Below are positions 34,924-45,746 of a stretch of DNA of 64,000 nt, one piece after another. The stretch's first letter is position 1. Every line of letters begins with the position of its first letter. The stretch is from positions 6,138,001 to 6,202,000 of the forward strand of contig BSYQ01000001.1 of NCBI GenBank assembly GCA_030272585.1. The letters run 5' to 3'. Below the pieces are notes generated by a model, which searched no databases, was not told the origin of the DNA, and worked only from the letters and a program-made list of their open reading frames with translations. The DNA is from Bryopsis sp. KO-2023 (lineage: Eukaryota; Chlorophyta; Ulvophyceae; Bryopsidales; Bryopsidaceae). Position numbers and translations under genes: made by a program.

Positions 34924-35675
34924 GATCGGGGGTTAAGATCAGTCACCTAGGAGATGAATCATTCATCTGGGTTTTTTGCACACTTTTTCTTTGTCTGCTC
35001 TGATTTTTTTAAGACACCAGCAAGCTGCAGCAGCAACAAGTTTTTTGGTCAAAAGAAATCTAATCTGATTAAATTTCTGAGACGGGGTGGGTTTTGGTGG
35101 TTCTGGAAATGGGTTTATGATCCCCCCCCCTCCCGATTATGTGCATTATAGGTCTTTGTGTAAACTAGAATTTCAAAAAGTTTCATTTTGCTGCGTCTAT
35201 CACCCCTATTGGTGATAAGCAATGATTGATAAGAACAATTAATATATCAATTACTAATAATTGCGAACCAGAGAGAAGGGGAGATCCAGGTGATCAGTTC
35301 AACATGCGGAAATTTGGATTTGGATTTGGCACAAAAAACCCACCCAATTCTTCACATCCAACCCTCCCTTTTTTTCTCCCTCAGCTGCATTTTACCTGAA
35401 AAGATAATTTTGTTTCTCTCCTAGTCCTCTCCCTTCCATTGACATCCCTTGATATCAACCAAAAAGAAAAACCAAAAAATATTTATCGACATAATGAAAA
35501 AAAAAATATGGGTCCCTTTCGCTAAAAACCTCCCCCGAATTCTCCATCTGTGAATTCTCTATTTCTGTTTTCTGCTTTTTTTTTTTTCCTTTCCGTGATC
35601 CACCACCTTATCCAAAACTCTATGCGGGGTTCACAAATTACTGTCTAAACAAAAACAAAATTCTTGGAGCTCCCT
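34924..35675. other. Intergenic, AT-rich
   Basis: Long A-runs, T-runs and C-runs with no recognisable gene. Confidence 0.5.
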
Positions 35676-36209
35676 TCAAGTCCAGGCATTCGGTGGGGTG
35701 TCAGTTGGGAAGGGCATATTGGATGGAGGGGGAGTATCATCCCACTCCGCAGCCGCACCCCTCAACCTCTCTGGCAAAGCTTTCAATGCAGACTTCAAAA
35801 GCCTCCTTTTGTCGCTCATGTCCTTCTGAATTTCCCTATGCTGGATCATCTTTTTTCGGTTGTATTCCTTTGCCTTTGCCATCCCCTCTTTCACTTCCTC
35901 TGGCGTTTTCTCCACGGCTTGCTTTTTGGTTTCCTTATACATTTTCAACAGTTTCTGGATCTTTTCGTCGACTTGCTTCATGTTCTCCCCCTTCGTCTTT
36001 TTTTCTTGAGTGAATTTCGCCAGCGACCTGGTGCAGGTGAAAGCCCCCCCTCCATCGCGTAGCTGATGCTGGTGCAGCCGAAGAGCAAAACTCCGCAATA
36101 ACGACCACTGCGCACTCATGGATAGAACAGAGGAAGACGGACTCCGCGCGCAAGCTCCAGATTCTTGAGCCAACGATGCCACCAACTCGATGTTCCCCCA
36201 GCCCGTCAT
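35676..36209 (-). CDS. Small basic coiled-coil protein, probably mitochondrial
   Basis: Uninterrupted 177-residue frame from an ATG at 36207-36209. I do not recognise the family. The first 60 residues are rich in Ser, Arg, Leu and Ala and poor in acid (L-L-R-S-F-A-L-R-L-H-Q-H-Q), like a mitochondrial presequence. Residues about 65-150 are strongly charged and helical (K-I-Q-K-L-L-K-M-Y-K-E-T-K, then K-A-K-E-Y-N-R-K-K-M-I-Q-H). The end is Pro-rich (W-D-D-T-P-P-P). Small mitochondrial ribosomal or assembly proteins look like this (the mS26 group is one thought), but I cannot show it. It shares a 123-bp divergent promoter with the mitochondrial superoxide dismutase, which fits a mitochondrial role. 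Confidence 0.6.
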   Translation of the reverse strand: MTGWGNIELVASLAQESGACARSPSSSVLSMSAQWSLLRSFALRLHQHQLRDGGGAFTCTRSLAKFTQEKKTKGENMKQVDEKIQKLLKMYKETKKQAVEKTPEEVKEGMAKAKEYNRKKMIQHREIQKDMSDKRRLLKSALKALPERLRGAAAEWDDTPPPSNMPFPTDTPPNAWT

Positions 36210-36332
36210 GCGCGCAAAATCCCTACCCCAACCGTTTTTGACAGAAAGTAAAAGTGTGACCTGGATATTCTTTGGTGTGGGGGTGCGAAAACTCTGACGC
36301 TCGAGGTTTGGAGTTTGGAGAGCGGTTCTACG
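36210..36332. promoter_or_regulatory. Divergent promoter region (small protein / superoxide dismutase)
   Basis: 123 bp between two opposing start codons; no TATA box was seen. The short gap suggests a bidirectional promoter. Confidence 0.45.
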
Positions 36333-37709
36333 ATGGCTTCGCGGACTACGATCTCGAAAGCGCTGCGCTTGTGCCGGGAAGAATCCAGCAGCGTTCTGGG
36401 TTTTGCGACCAGGTTCGCGTCGACATACTCTCTTCCAGATTTGCCTTACGATTATGGCGCGTTGCAGCCTCACATCAGCGGTGAGATCATGGAGCTCCAC
36501 CACAAGAAGCACCACGCCACGTACGTAGCGAACTTCAACGTGGCTATGGAGAAACATGCTGAGGCTGAAAGCAAAGGAGATGCAGCGGGGATGATCGCGT
36601 GTCACAGCGCGATCAAGTTCAACGGGGGAGGTGAATTACGATCTGGCGACGCTATCCATGACCTCTCTCTACTTTTTTTTTCCCCTTACACATAACCTCG
36701 TTTCTCCTCTCCACAATATCGTCGCAAAGCCCAAGCCAAACTTTGAAGTTGTCTAAATCCTTCTTTTCCCAGATTCTATTTTTATCTGTTTTGTTGTCTA
36801 TCTTCTAGAATCTATTTGATTCAAAGAGCATGATAAAACTTCATGGGCCTTGCAAAATCTATTAGCTGATAATTTACCTATGTTGTATATATAGTAGGAA
36901 TGCCATCCTAATCTGAAGGGTGCTTGTGCAGGTCATGTGAATCACAGCATTTTCTGGAAGAACCTTTGCCCAGCGAAGGTGAAATGACCCCTTTTGCCTC
37001 CATCTTTTTTTTTCTTGTTCTAATTCATCTCTTATTGAACAACTGCAAGCAAGACTGAGGAGACAATGCTCCACCCTTGAGCAAAAAGGCCCAAAAAAAA
37101 TGGCCTGTGTTGCTGTAAGCAAAGAAACAGACTAGTAGACTGAAAGGAAATAATGCAGGACTTCGAGCTCCCAAGCGGAGAACTGGCAGCAGCAATCAAT
37201 GACCAGTTTGGCAGTTTGGATAACCTCATCGCTAAATTCAATCCGACGACCGCTGCTGTGCAAGGCTCTGGCTGGGGATGGCTAGGATTCAACAAAGCCA
37301 GCCAAAAACTCCAGATCGAAACATGCGCAAACCAGGATCCCCTCAGCACAAAGGTAGGGGGGGGTTGTTTTCTCAAAGTGCAAGCGATCCTATTTTCGTC
37401 AAACAAAAATGACATCAAGGCTGAAAGCTTCGTGTTTCGTGAAATGAGAGGAGGGGCCCTAATCATTATGTACTAAAGAAACCATGTGAAATATTTTTAT
37501 CTGTTATATTCAGAGAAATCCGATGGATTCTGAGTTTTTTTGGTTGGTGGTTTTGGGACCAGGGACTTGTTCCTCTTCTGGGAATAGATGTCTGGGAGCA
37601 TGCCTACTACTTGCAATACAAAAATGTTCGACCCAATTACTTGAAAGCAGTGTGGTCCGTGGTGAACTGGAAGGATGTTGGGGAGCGCTACAGAGCTGCA
37701 AAAGCTTAG
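36333..37709 (+). CDS. SOD2: Superoxide dismutase, Mn/Fe type, mitochondrial
   Basis: Four exons (36333-36630, 36932-36978, 37159-37353, 37563-37709) join in phase to 228 residues, normal for the precursor. The enzyme turns superoxide into oxygen and peroxide. The N-terminal 30 residues are Arg/Ser-rich with no acidic residues before E17, a mitochondrial presequence ending near [14 protein letters not shown]. Metal ligands are visible: His in [10 protein letters not shown] (first helix), His in N-H-S-I-F-W (the tiny second exon), and Asp and His in [15 protein letters not shown] and [12 protein letters not shown] are further hallmarks. The sequence favours Mn over Fe by general resemblance to eukaryotic SOD2, but metal choice cannot be proved. 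I chose the ATG at 36333 as the only one giving a presequence. Confidence 0.95.
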
Positions 37710-39093
37710 GCTCCGTTTTTTGGTTGCAAGAAAAAAAAATGAAACGAAAAAGAGAATTAGTCTTGTAGGGGATGTCGACCTTCCCAGGAAAATCATGTGT
37801 GGGGTGTGTGTTCAGGATCGTCCGGAGTTTGTAATTGCAGGAATGATTTTGTTCTGTGGCTTGTTTTTTTTTCTTGTTCTGCTTGGTTTCTGGGGAGGGG
37901 CTAGGGGGGCTTTGTTTTTTGTTCATTGTGGTGCTGCATTAAGAATTGCCAATGATTTAGAGGTCAAGCTTGTAACTTTGAATGACAGGGAGGAGGGTAA
38001 TCCTGGCGTTCGTATCAAACATTAATTCTTGTCCTTCTCATTTTTTCCTTGGATTTTGTTGAAATGCATATGAAAGATGATCGTAATCTGGACGCACGGG
38101 AGTCAGCCACGGCCAAGACGCGGAAACTGCCAAAGGTGTGGCCCAAATTCGCCTGAGTTCGATTCAAAACAGAATTCCAACGTGAAATCATATCGAATTG
38201 GGAATTGCAATAAGCCTTTGGCAAATAATGTTCCACCTGAAATGGATTTGGTAGGCTGATGATGAACCCTCTTCGTGTCGGACACACAAGCAGATCAGAA
38301 AAGTACTGAAGTTCAAACAATCAAAAGTTTCAAAAGTTTCTCCGTTCCAGCGATTCTGCAACCAAGCCACGTGGGGTGCACCCCTCGCCACAAATAAGCA
38401 CAACTATTACACAAATATCAATAAGAAAAAAATACAAAACAGCAAAAAGAGGGCATTGCCCCATGATGCTAGAAAAACACATATACAAAGTGGAAAAATA
38501 AGCCTGACCCAGAAAGTTCATAAAAAAGAGAAACCTTTCAACAGCCAAAATGATGATTCATCGTCCGGGGCAGCCAAACTCACACGCCCCTACTATTATA
38601 AGATCCAAAGAGCTTCTTAGTTTAGGTCATTTTCCGCACTTGGTGGGTAAAAAGGCCCAATATGATGGATATAGAAGCAGTTGCCTCTATTTGTACATTG
38701 ACCACAGGATGGAGGCCAATAGCCCCCCCAAAAAATCCTTGCAATATTCACGTCACTGAAATGCTATTTTTCTATGAAACGAACCAATCGTCGCAGACGA
38801 ATCTTATCGACACAGACACAGCATCGATTAATACAACAACAGAGCTTTGCAGCACAATTACGCAAAATCTTCCCTGTCAGCCACCAAAATTTATTCTCAA
38901 CGTCTAAAATTCACCAGCACCCACCACAGGCAATATATTTCAATATATTGGGTTCCTGACAATTGGTAGCCAGGACATTATGGGTTCTTTATGCATTATT
39001 CCACAAAAGTCACAAAATTCATATCTGACACCCATGCATGTGTGCACTATGTTTTTACTGCAAATTATGCTACCCCGATAAATCTCATGAACT
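37710..39093. other. Intergenic, no gene seen
   Basis: About 1.4 kb between the convergent superoxide dismutase and kinase genes. T-runs, A-runs and GGGGG-containing tracts are present. No open frame shows a recognisable domain. Confidence 0.5.
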
Positions 39094-42000
39094 TTAAAGC
39101 AATCGGCGAAATTCGGCAACAAAGCGTCCAACCTCAAATGGTGCAGTAATGCACACTTTCGTCGATTGGGGCAGGTTTGAGTACCATTCCAACCAGCTGA
39201 TATATTTTTTCATCAAGGTGAATTTCTCTTTGGGCCCATACATCTTCAAATTGACCGTCTTCCGAACCTTAATGAGAACAACACATCAAAAACAGATTGA
39301 AAGCCATTCTGCAATTGTGTTTCTGGACCTGATGGCACAAAAATAAATCGATTGAAAGTTTGGTTTAAACAAATTCTGACTTCAGATGGAAACTGAAAAA
39401 GCACCTACCACTATGACCTCCTGAGATCCCTTGATTTTTATCCCCATCACCACATCGACAGCAGTCTTTCCTTTGATGTGCAGCGTCATGTCAGCATGTG
39501 CATTGGTGTCCCAAAACGCGATCACCTCCAATACGTGACTCTCAGAGGGGTACGTGCAAAACACCAACTCCTGCACATCCTCCTTAGCCTCGGAAACCTC
39601 CATTTTTATCCATTCCACACTGGTAACTGCCACATCTGTTTTCGTGGACCCCCCATTCACGAAAGTCAGTCTCACAATTTGGAGTTTTTCCAGCCTCAGC
39701 AACGCACATGGATCCTCCTTTTCACGCTTGAAGAGATTGTAATTGGGTTGGAACAAGGGCTCCTCCACTTTGAGGTCCCCTTGGACGTGGCGTTCGAGAA
39801 CACCAGCCGGGTGGATACTCGAGGATTCAGAGGTTTCACTGATTTGATGAAAATTCATGGATATGATCAACACATTGGTGGTGGTTTGCTTCAGGTTTTC
39901 GACGGCCACCTCCTGCAGCTCCAGAATTCTCTCCTCAATTCGCCCAATGTGTTTTGTCATCTCCTGCATAACACTCGAAACACCTTCCCGAGCTTCAATG
40001 GTGTCTTTCCCTGGAGCGAAAAATGCATGGGCCATGACCTTCTGAATTGGCCACCTTGCACTTGGTTGCCTCTTCAGCAGATTTCTAATGATTCGCTGGA
40101 CAGCCATAGGCTGTATGTTTTCCCAAAGCACCTCATTTTTCTCAAACGGAAGAGGTTCAATACCCAGCAACATGGCCATCACCTACACAGAAGAAGAATT
40201 CAAGAAAACTGTCAAAAACTGTCAGTAATATGCAAGGTAATATCAGTCAATACATGGGATTGGTTCATTTTTCAGTGATTTTTGACCTACACCCATGCTC
40301 ACCTCTTCGTCCGATATTGTGTCGCCAAAGAGAGGCTCCCCAGCCATGACCTCCCAAAAAAGCAGCCCCAGACCCCACATGTCCATCGCAGGATTGGCAT
40401 GAATCGCGGCCAACCCTTGCCCATGGGCAGACAGAACTTCTGGACATGCATATCTCAGAGTGTATTCAATTGGGACCTCCTCCCCATTGTATGCCCAACA
40501 CCCATAGTCTATCAGTTTCCAGGTCAAATCTGAGGAGAACATGACGACATTGCCGGGTTTGATATCTCTGTGAACGATTTTATGGCTGTGTAAGAAGTGG
40601 AGGGTTGAGCTGAGCCTGAAAAGGATGTTTCGCTGGTCCATGAAGTCGAGCGCTCGAGTCCTTCTCTGCAACCAGGTGCCCAGTGTGTAGTCCCCTCGCT
40701 CAAATACAATTGCGGGCAACCTGTGATTTTTCACTGAGCTCCCAGCGGTGTCCAGAACATCAACCACCTGGGCACAAGCAAACAGCATCAAACACTTGCT
40801 GTTCTCCAGATACGGACGAGGTGGTCCACATGAAAGCCCTATCAGATGTGTATCCAACACGTCAAGCTCGCATCCACAACACACAACTAGTGAAAACCAT
40901 TCACTTGATTAGTATGATGTACTGAGCGTTGTTTTAATTAAGAGTGTACCTGAGGGATGTCTACCGAGCTGAGGTGCAGTTCAAAGAACTGCAACTCCTT
41001 TTTGTAAATTGCATCCTTCTTGTAGGATTTTATCACCACAGGTCTGGCTCGGTCAAATTTGCTCCTTGCAAAATGGATGATGGATGTCTTGGTGATGATC
41101 CTACCAGCCTCCACGATAAACTTCCCTGAAGAAGTCCGTTAGTGCGAACAGAAAACTGTCAGGCACGGAGAGAAGCCTTGAGGAAAAGCTGATCATTGGA
41201 TGGCAGGACAAGGCTGCACTTGGAAAATTTAACCAACATGAGTGGATTTGACAAGATCCAAAAGATTTCACCCATGAAGAAGGTCCATATCACTTATTCG
41301 CACAATAGACGGGCTATAGGCTGGGGGCTATTGGCCTAGAAGCAGCACATTCGAAAAAATTGAATAAAATCACCTCCCACCTTGGAAGCTGGTACCCTCC
41401 TCAAGTACCAGTGGATTTTCATTCACATCAGACTCCGCATCTGGAATCTCTGCCACATATTCCAAGCCAGCATTGGAGTTCCGAAATCTGCCCAATTGAG
41501 ATGTTAGTATCGACAATTGCCTAACCCTGTCCTCTGTTGAAAATGATGGCCTGGATGAGGATGCAGGTACAAAGGAGGACTCCGATGAAATGGAAACCAT
41601 TCATTTCGAAACGAAAACATGTAAGTGGATGCCTAGTATTTGATTCAGACTTGTCTTTACAATTCTGGGCGGGGGGTGAAAGCAGGCAAGACTATAAATA
41701 GAGACAGGAACCTGCAATATATCTGAGCTTCATATTTGGTCCATCAATGGTTACCTCCCAATCTGAGTCCTTCACTCGAGTACGAAGCACACCAGAAACG
41801 CAGATGCCAGTGCAATTGCCCACCCGCAGATCCCCGGATACTCCAGATTTTAGCCAGCATCCAGTAGACTCACCCTCTGGATCTTTTTTCGTGTATGTGA
41901 AGGCATAGCATTCTGTAAACAAACAAATTTCGTTTTACAGTTTCTCTCCATTTCTTGTGCCCTTGCTGTTCATCGGCGGGATGGAATTGCTCTTCTACAT

Positions 42001-44443
42001 CCTTTGGGGAAATTATGGGTTTTTTCCCTGACACTTGTCCCATTGCTCCATAGACATTTCCAGAAGGATGAAGTCAACAGGATTTTGAACACAGCAGCAA
42101 CAATTGCACCCGGCTTTCGTATTTTTTAATTTGTAATAATAGAAACCTGGATATTCCTGGCATCTGAGGCAACACTGGTAAGGGGAGTCCACAATGAGGT
42201 CTCTTCCAAAGGGCGTCTCGCCGTTGGTGTCTACCAAATTTTGCCCCAAAAACTGGACATCTTCCTCAACAGTGCAAGTTTCTCGATGACACACTGAAAA
42301 AAATGGACAAGCCAGAAACTCAGAGGAGTGTTCCGGTGTTGCAGCAAAATACTCAAGAAAATAAGTTTCACCCTCAGTTTTAGCACCCAAAAAACACACA
42401 CACACATGCAATGTGGACTTTGATTCTTACCTTTGGGCTTCGCAATCCCCCCAAATGCTTTTTCCACAAGGTGCTTGCTGGGAATGTTTCCATTAAGAGT
42501 GCAGGTGAAGTCTTCCGTCCACGACCATGATTTGCATTCTGGCAATATTTCCAATATTTCAACACAAATTTGAAAGAAACAATTAGTCTTCAATTCCTTG
42601 ATGGTCTGCAGGGTTGCAGGTAGTTGTCAAGGCTTTAACAAGAATAGAGGGTGATGTTTGCAATTAATATCGATATTCAAGGATATCCTTGCATTCCGTT
42701 GGAACTGTTGCAAACTTCAACACAGATTCTTGGACGTATGTTGTCAATTTTTGTGACATCACCTCGGATCCTTGTGCAGATCTTGCAACATTCCCTTGAA
42801 GTGTGAGTCAGAAAGGACCCATCTGGGGTTAAACTTCCAAAACCAAGATAGAGAGTCCCCCTCATTTCAGAAGAGCACCCATATGGCAACAAGTCTACAC
42901 CAATGCCAGGTCACATCCAAGTAAATCAAACCCTTAAGAAGAAAAAACATTGAACCCCCCCCCCCCCCACAAAAAAAAACATCGGGACGAAAGGCACCCT
43001 TGGCAACCAGCTTATCTCAATAGGAAACTTTCTGTGAGCAATATTTCCCAGAGAGGTGACATCCACTCCCCTTTACTTCAAATCTCATTAGCAAAACTTT
43101 TGCAAGTTGTGTGATTCCGTACTGACCTCTATCGGCTATTCTGGTTCCTGAGACGCAATTTCTGCACATGTAGTGCTCTGATTCTTTGAGCGAATTTCCA
43201 AAGAGGCTACAATAGTGGGTTACCCTGTTCCAAGTCCAACCAAAGCACACTGCAGCAACCATTCAAAATCCAGTTTTTTTAATCTGCCAGCATTCTTATT
43301 GCCTGAACAAATTTTCAAAGAGATCAACCATTTTCCCCCTCAGAAAAATGGTGCAAATCAATTTGGGGCCACCACTTACACTCGTTGTGTTCGTGGCATC
43401 GTCCGCAGCATTCGTGTGCTGAACTTGCATAAAGCAATTTCGGATTGTTGTATGGAACCGCATGGCGAAAACCTGTCATGTTCATTGCCTGGCAAGAACC
43501 CTCAGGCAGAGCTGCAACATGAGAAACAAACATTCAGAAATCTGATGCATGGACACATCCATCCTGGGAAAATATTATTTGGAGCACAGGGGCATGTTGG
43601 TTCTTGGGGGTGTCTGGGTCAGGCATCACCTTTGGGAGGTATGACTCCAGAATTCAACATGACGTTTTTCTGAGGATATGGAATGGATGATTTTATCCAG
43701 CAATCACCAGCACGATCCCATTGGCTATTTGTGTTGTCTTGAAAACGACTCCAAACACGACATCCTGGGGAAAAACACAAACACACACTCACACACACAT
43801 ATCCAACATTCCAATGGGTGAAGATTGAACAGGGATTCTGTTTATTTTTGTTGGGAAGATCAGAACGCATCAGTTGTGGATAGGGCCCTACATGTGGCCC
43901 CTAGTTTTTCATATATTGGATTTGGAAGAAAAGTAACAATCAAACACTTCCATTACATTTTGGTCACGTCCTCAGTTTCTGGTTGCCACTGGTGTTCATT
44001 TTTTTTCCTGGCATCCCAACGAAAACGTGAAAAACTTTGCTGGTTGATGGGATACCTTCCGTTTTTGCACATAAAGCCGCACACTCCTCGTCGCTGGCGG
44101 TGAACGATCGCCTACCATCGTTCAGCTCAGATCCCCGATGCTTGGCGTCGTGCCCCGGCCAAATCCACTTCGATCCAGGAGCTGGTGTCAGGTCTGCCCC
44201 CTCCCCTGTCGATCGCAGGAGCAAACATCAGTGCTGAAACGTACTGTGATTGGGGCGTTTCCTTGAACGAATCATTCAATGGGAAAAGACACGCGAGATC
44301 AGCCCATGGATCAGCCCCGTTTCGTCCAAAGAAACACAGGGCTTGCAGGAAAACAGCGATGTTGATTTGGCGCCGTTCAAGGCGGCGGCGAGGTTACACA
44401 CGAGGAAAAAAATGGTCATTCGGATAGAACCCTCGATGTTCAT
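39094..44443 (-). CDS. PAN/apple-domain protein kinase
   Basis: Multi-exon minus-strand gene. The first exon (ATG 44441-44443) encodes a hydrophobic stretch, M-T-I-F-F-L-V-C-N-L-A-A-A-L, likely a signal peptide; its splice donor is unresolved. Exons between about 44205 and 41700 encode about four Cys-rich PAN/apple repeats (for example C-C-G-R-C-H-E-H-N-E, then C-F-G-W-T-W; E-C-Y-A-F-T-Y, then G-C-W-L-K-S). PAN domains bind proteins or sugars outside the cell. A Ser-rich linker (41600-41370) leads to a kinase: V-V-I-K-S-Y-K-K (lysine), H-R-D-I-K-P-G-N-V-V (catalytic loop), I-D-Y-G instead of D-F-G, and D-M-W-G-L-G-L-L-F-W-E-V. A C-terminal region of about 260 residues (last exons 40182-39409 and 39267-39094) is unrecognised. 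I see no obvious membrane segment between PAN and kinase, so a missed exon is possible. Ser/Thr specificity is likely. Confidence 0.75.
42953..42978. repeat. C-run then A-run in kinase intron
   Basis: Around 14 C followed by CA and about 9 A; complements to T-run/G-run on the sense strand, similar in kind to the G-run at 30.5 kb. Confidence 0.7.
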
Positions 44444-45746
44444 GATGCTCCACCGCCAAGTTTTCTGTTTCTCACGACCAGAAATAATTCCTTCCGATTT
44501 TCTTTGCGTGTTTGAGGTGTGAAGTGTCGCACCTCTGCGGATTTGTCGAATTCTCTTTCCACTTTGGTGTGCAATCACCAGACAGGACCTTGTGGTAAAC
44601 GAGGGAGGAGTGAATGTAACGCTCGATCATTGACTAAGGTAGAGTGATGGTGGTGACCTTGACAGGCTTGTTCAGCTTTTTGTTTTTTTGGTGGAGGGGG
44701 TGGAACAAACGAAGAAATTTGTGAGACGTTCTGTATCTTGGCGCTCTTTCCTCTTTTATTTTGGCGGCTGTCTGTGGAGCGTTACACAACAATGGCAGTG
44801 ACTTGTCATGTCATGGATCATTAATGGCCTTGGACCTGAAGGATTCAGGTTGAGCATGACGTCAATAACCTTTACATAACTTTATTTCAGTGAAAAGCTG
44901 TGGTTTTCAAGAGATGCTCAGGGACAGTATTTGTGAAAGTGTGTTGTCTGATATGCAAATCCCCTCTCCATCGAGCAAAAAGGTCGCAATTTTTTTTTAA
45001 TTTTTTGAACACAATACTGGGAGAAAGGCATCTCCTCCACTGAGTCAGATAATGTTTGTTTTCTTTGTTTTAAGCACGGGGTGTTTTCCCTCAGTCGAGA
45101 CAGAGAAAAAAAAAACGATCAGAGAGTGAACTGCACTATGGAACGTTAAGAACTTCAAAGAATCTTATTGCGAGCTCAACGAATCGTTTGTCTTGAGTTT
45201 ATTTCGGAATCAGAAAAGGGTTGTTTTGGTTTTTCGCTGTGAAAGATTCGAATTCATCAGTTGTGACTTAAGGCCCCACAGAACAGAATCCGCAAGAAGT
45301 TTTGGATTTTCTCCTACCTGAGAGGAGATCGTGTTCTCTTCTCAATTTTACAAGGAATGTGATTTTCGAGTGCACCTCAATTTCTATTGCATTTCGAGTC
45401 CATGGACACCATGTCACAATTCAGCAGCCTGTGACAGATTTTTCATTTTGGTACATTTCCACGGTTTTTCGATTCTCACGATAGGAAAAAACACATGTTA
45501 TTAACTTCCAGTTCATGAGTTTATGGGCTGGGTCGGTACTGGGCGGGTTTTGCTGGCACAGTCAGCCGCGGCTGACGCATTTGTGGCAGCGCTTGCGTTT
45601 TGTGTTTGGGGCAGCGTGCGCCTTGTTTTCGTTTGTGGCTTTAAAAGGCGTTGTCCTTATGTTCTCGCCACCTTTTTGCTTTTTGCAAAAACCGACCTTC
45701 ACTCTCGTGAACGGCTCGGCTCCTTGAAGGAGATCTTTACCCCCGA
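44444..45746. other. Intergenic, and left flank of the DIRS-like element
   Basis: No host gene recognised. A perfect 16-bp palindrome GTCAGCCGCGGCTGAC lies at 45561-45576. From about 45500 base composition shifts towards that of the DIRS-like coding region, so its left terminal repeat may begin here; no matching repeat was found. Confidence 0.45.
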
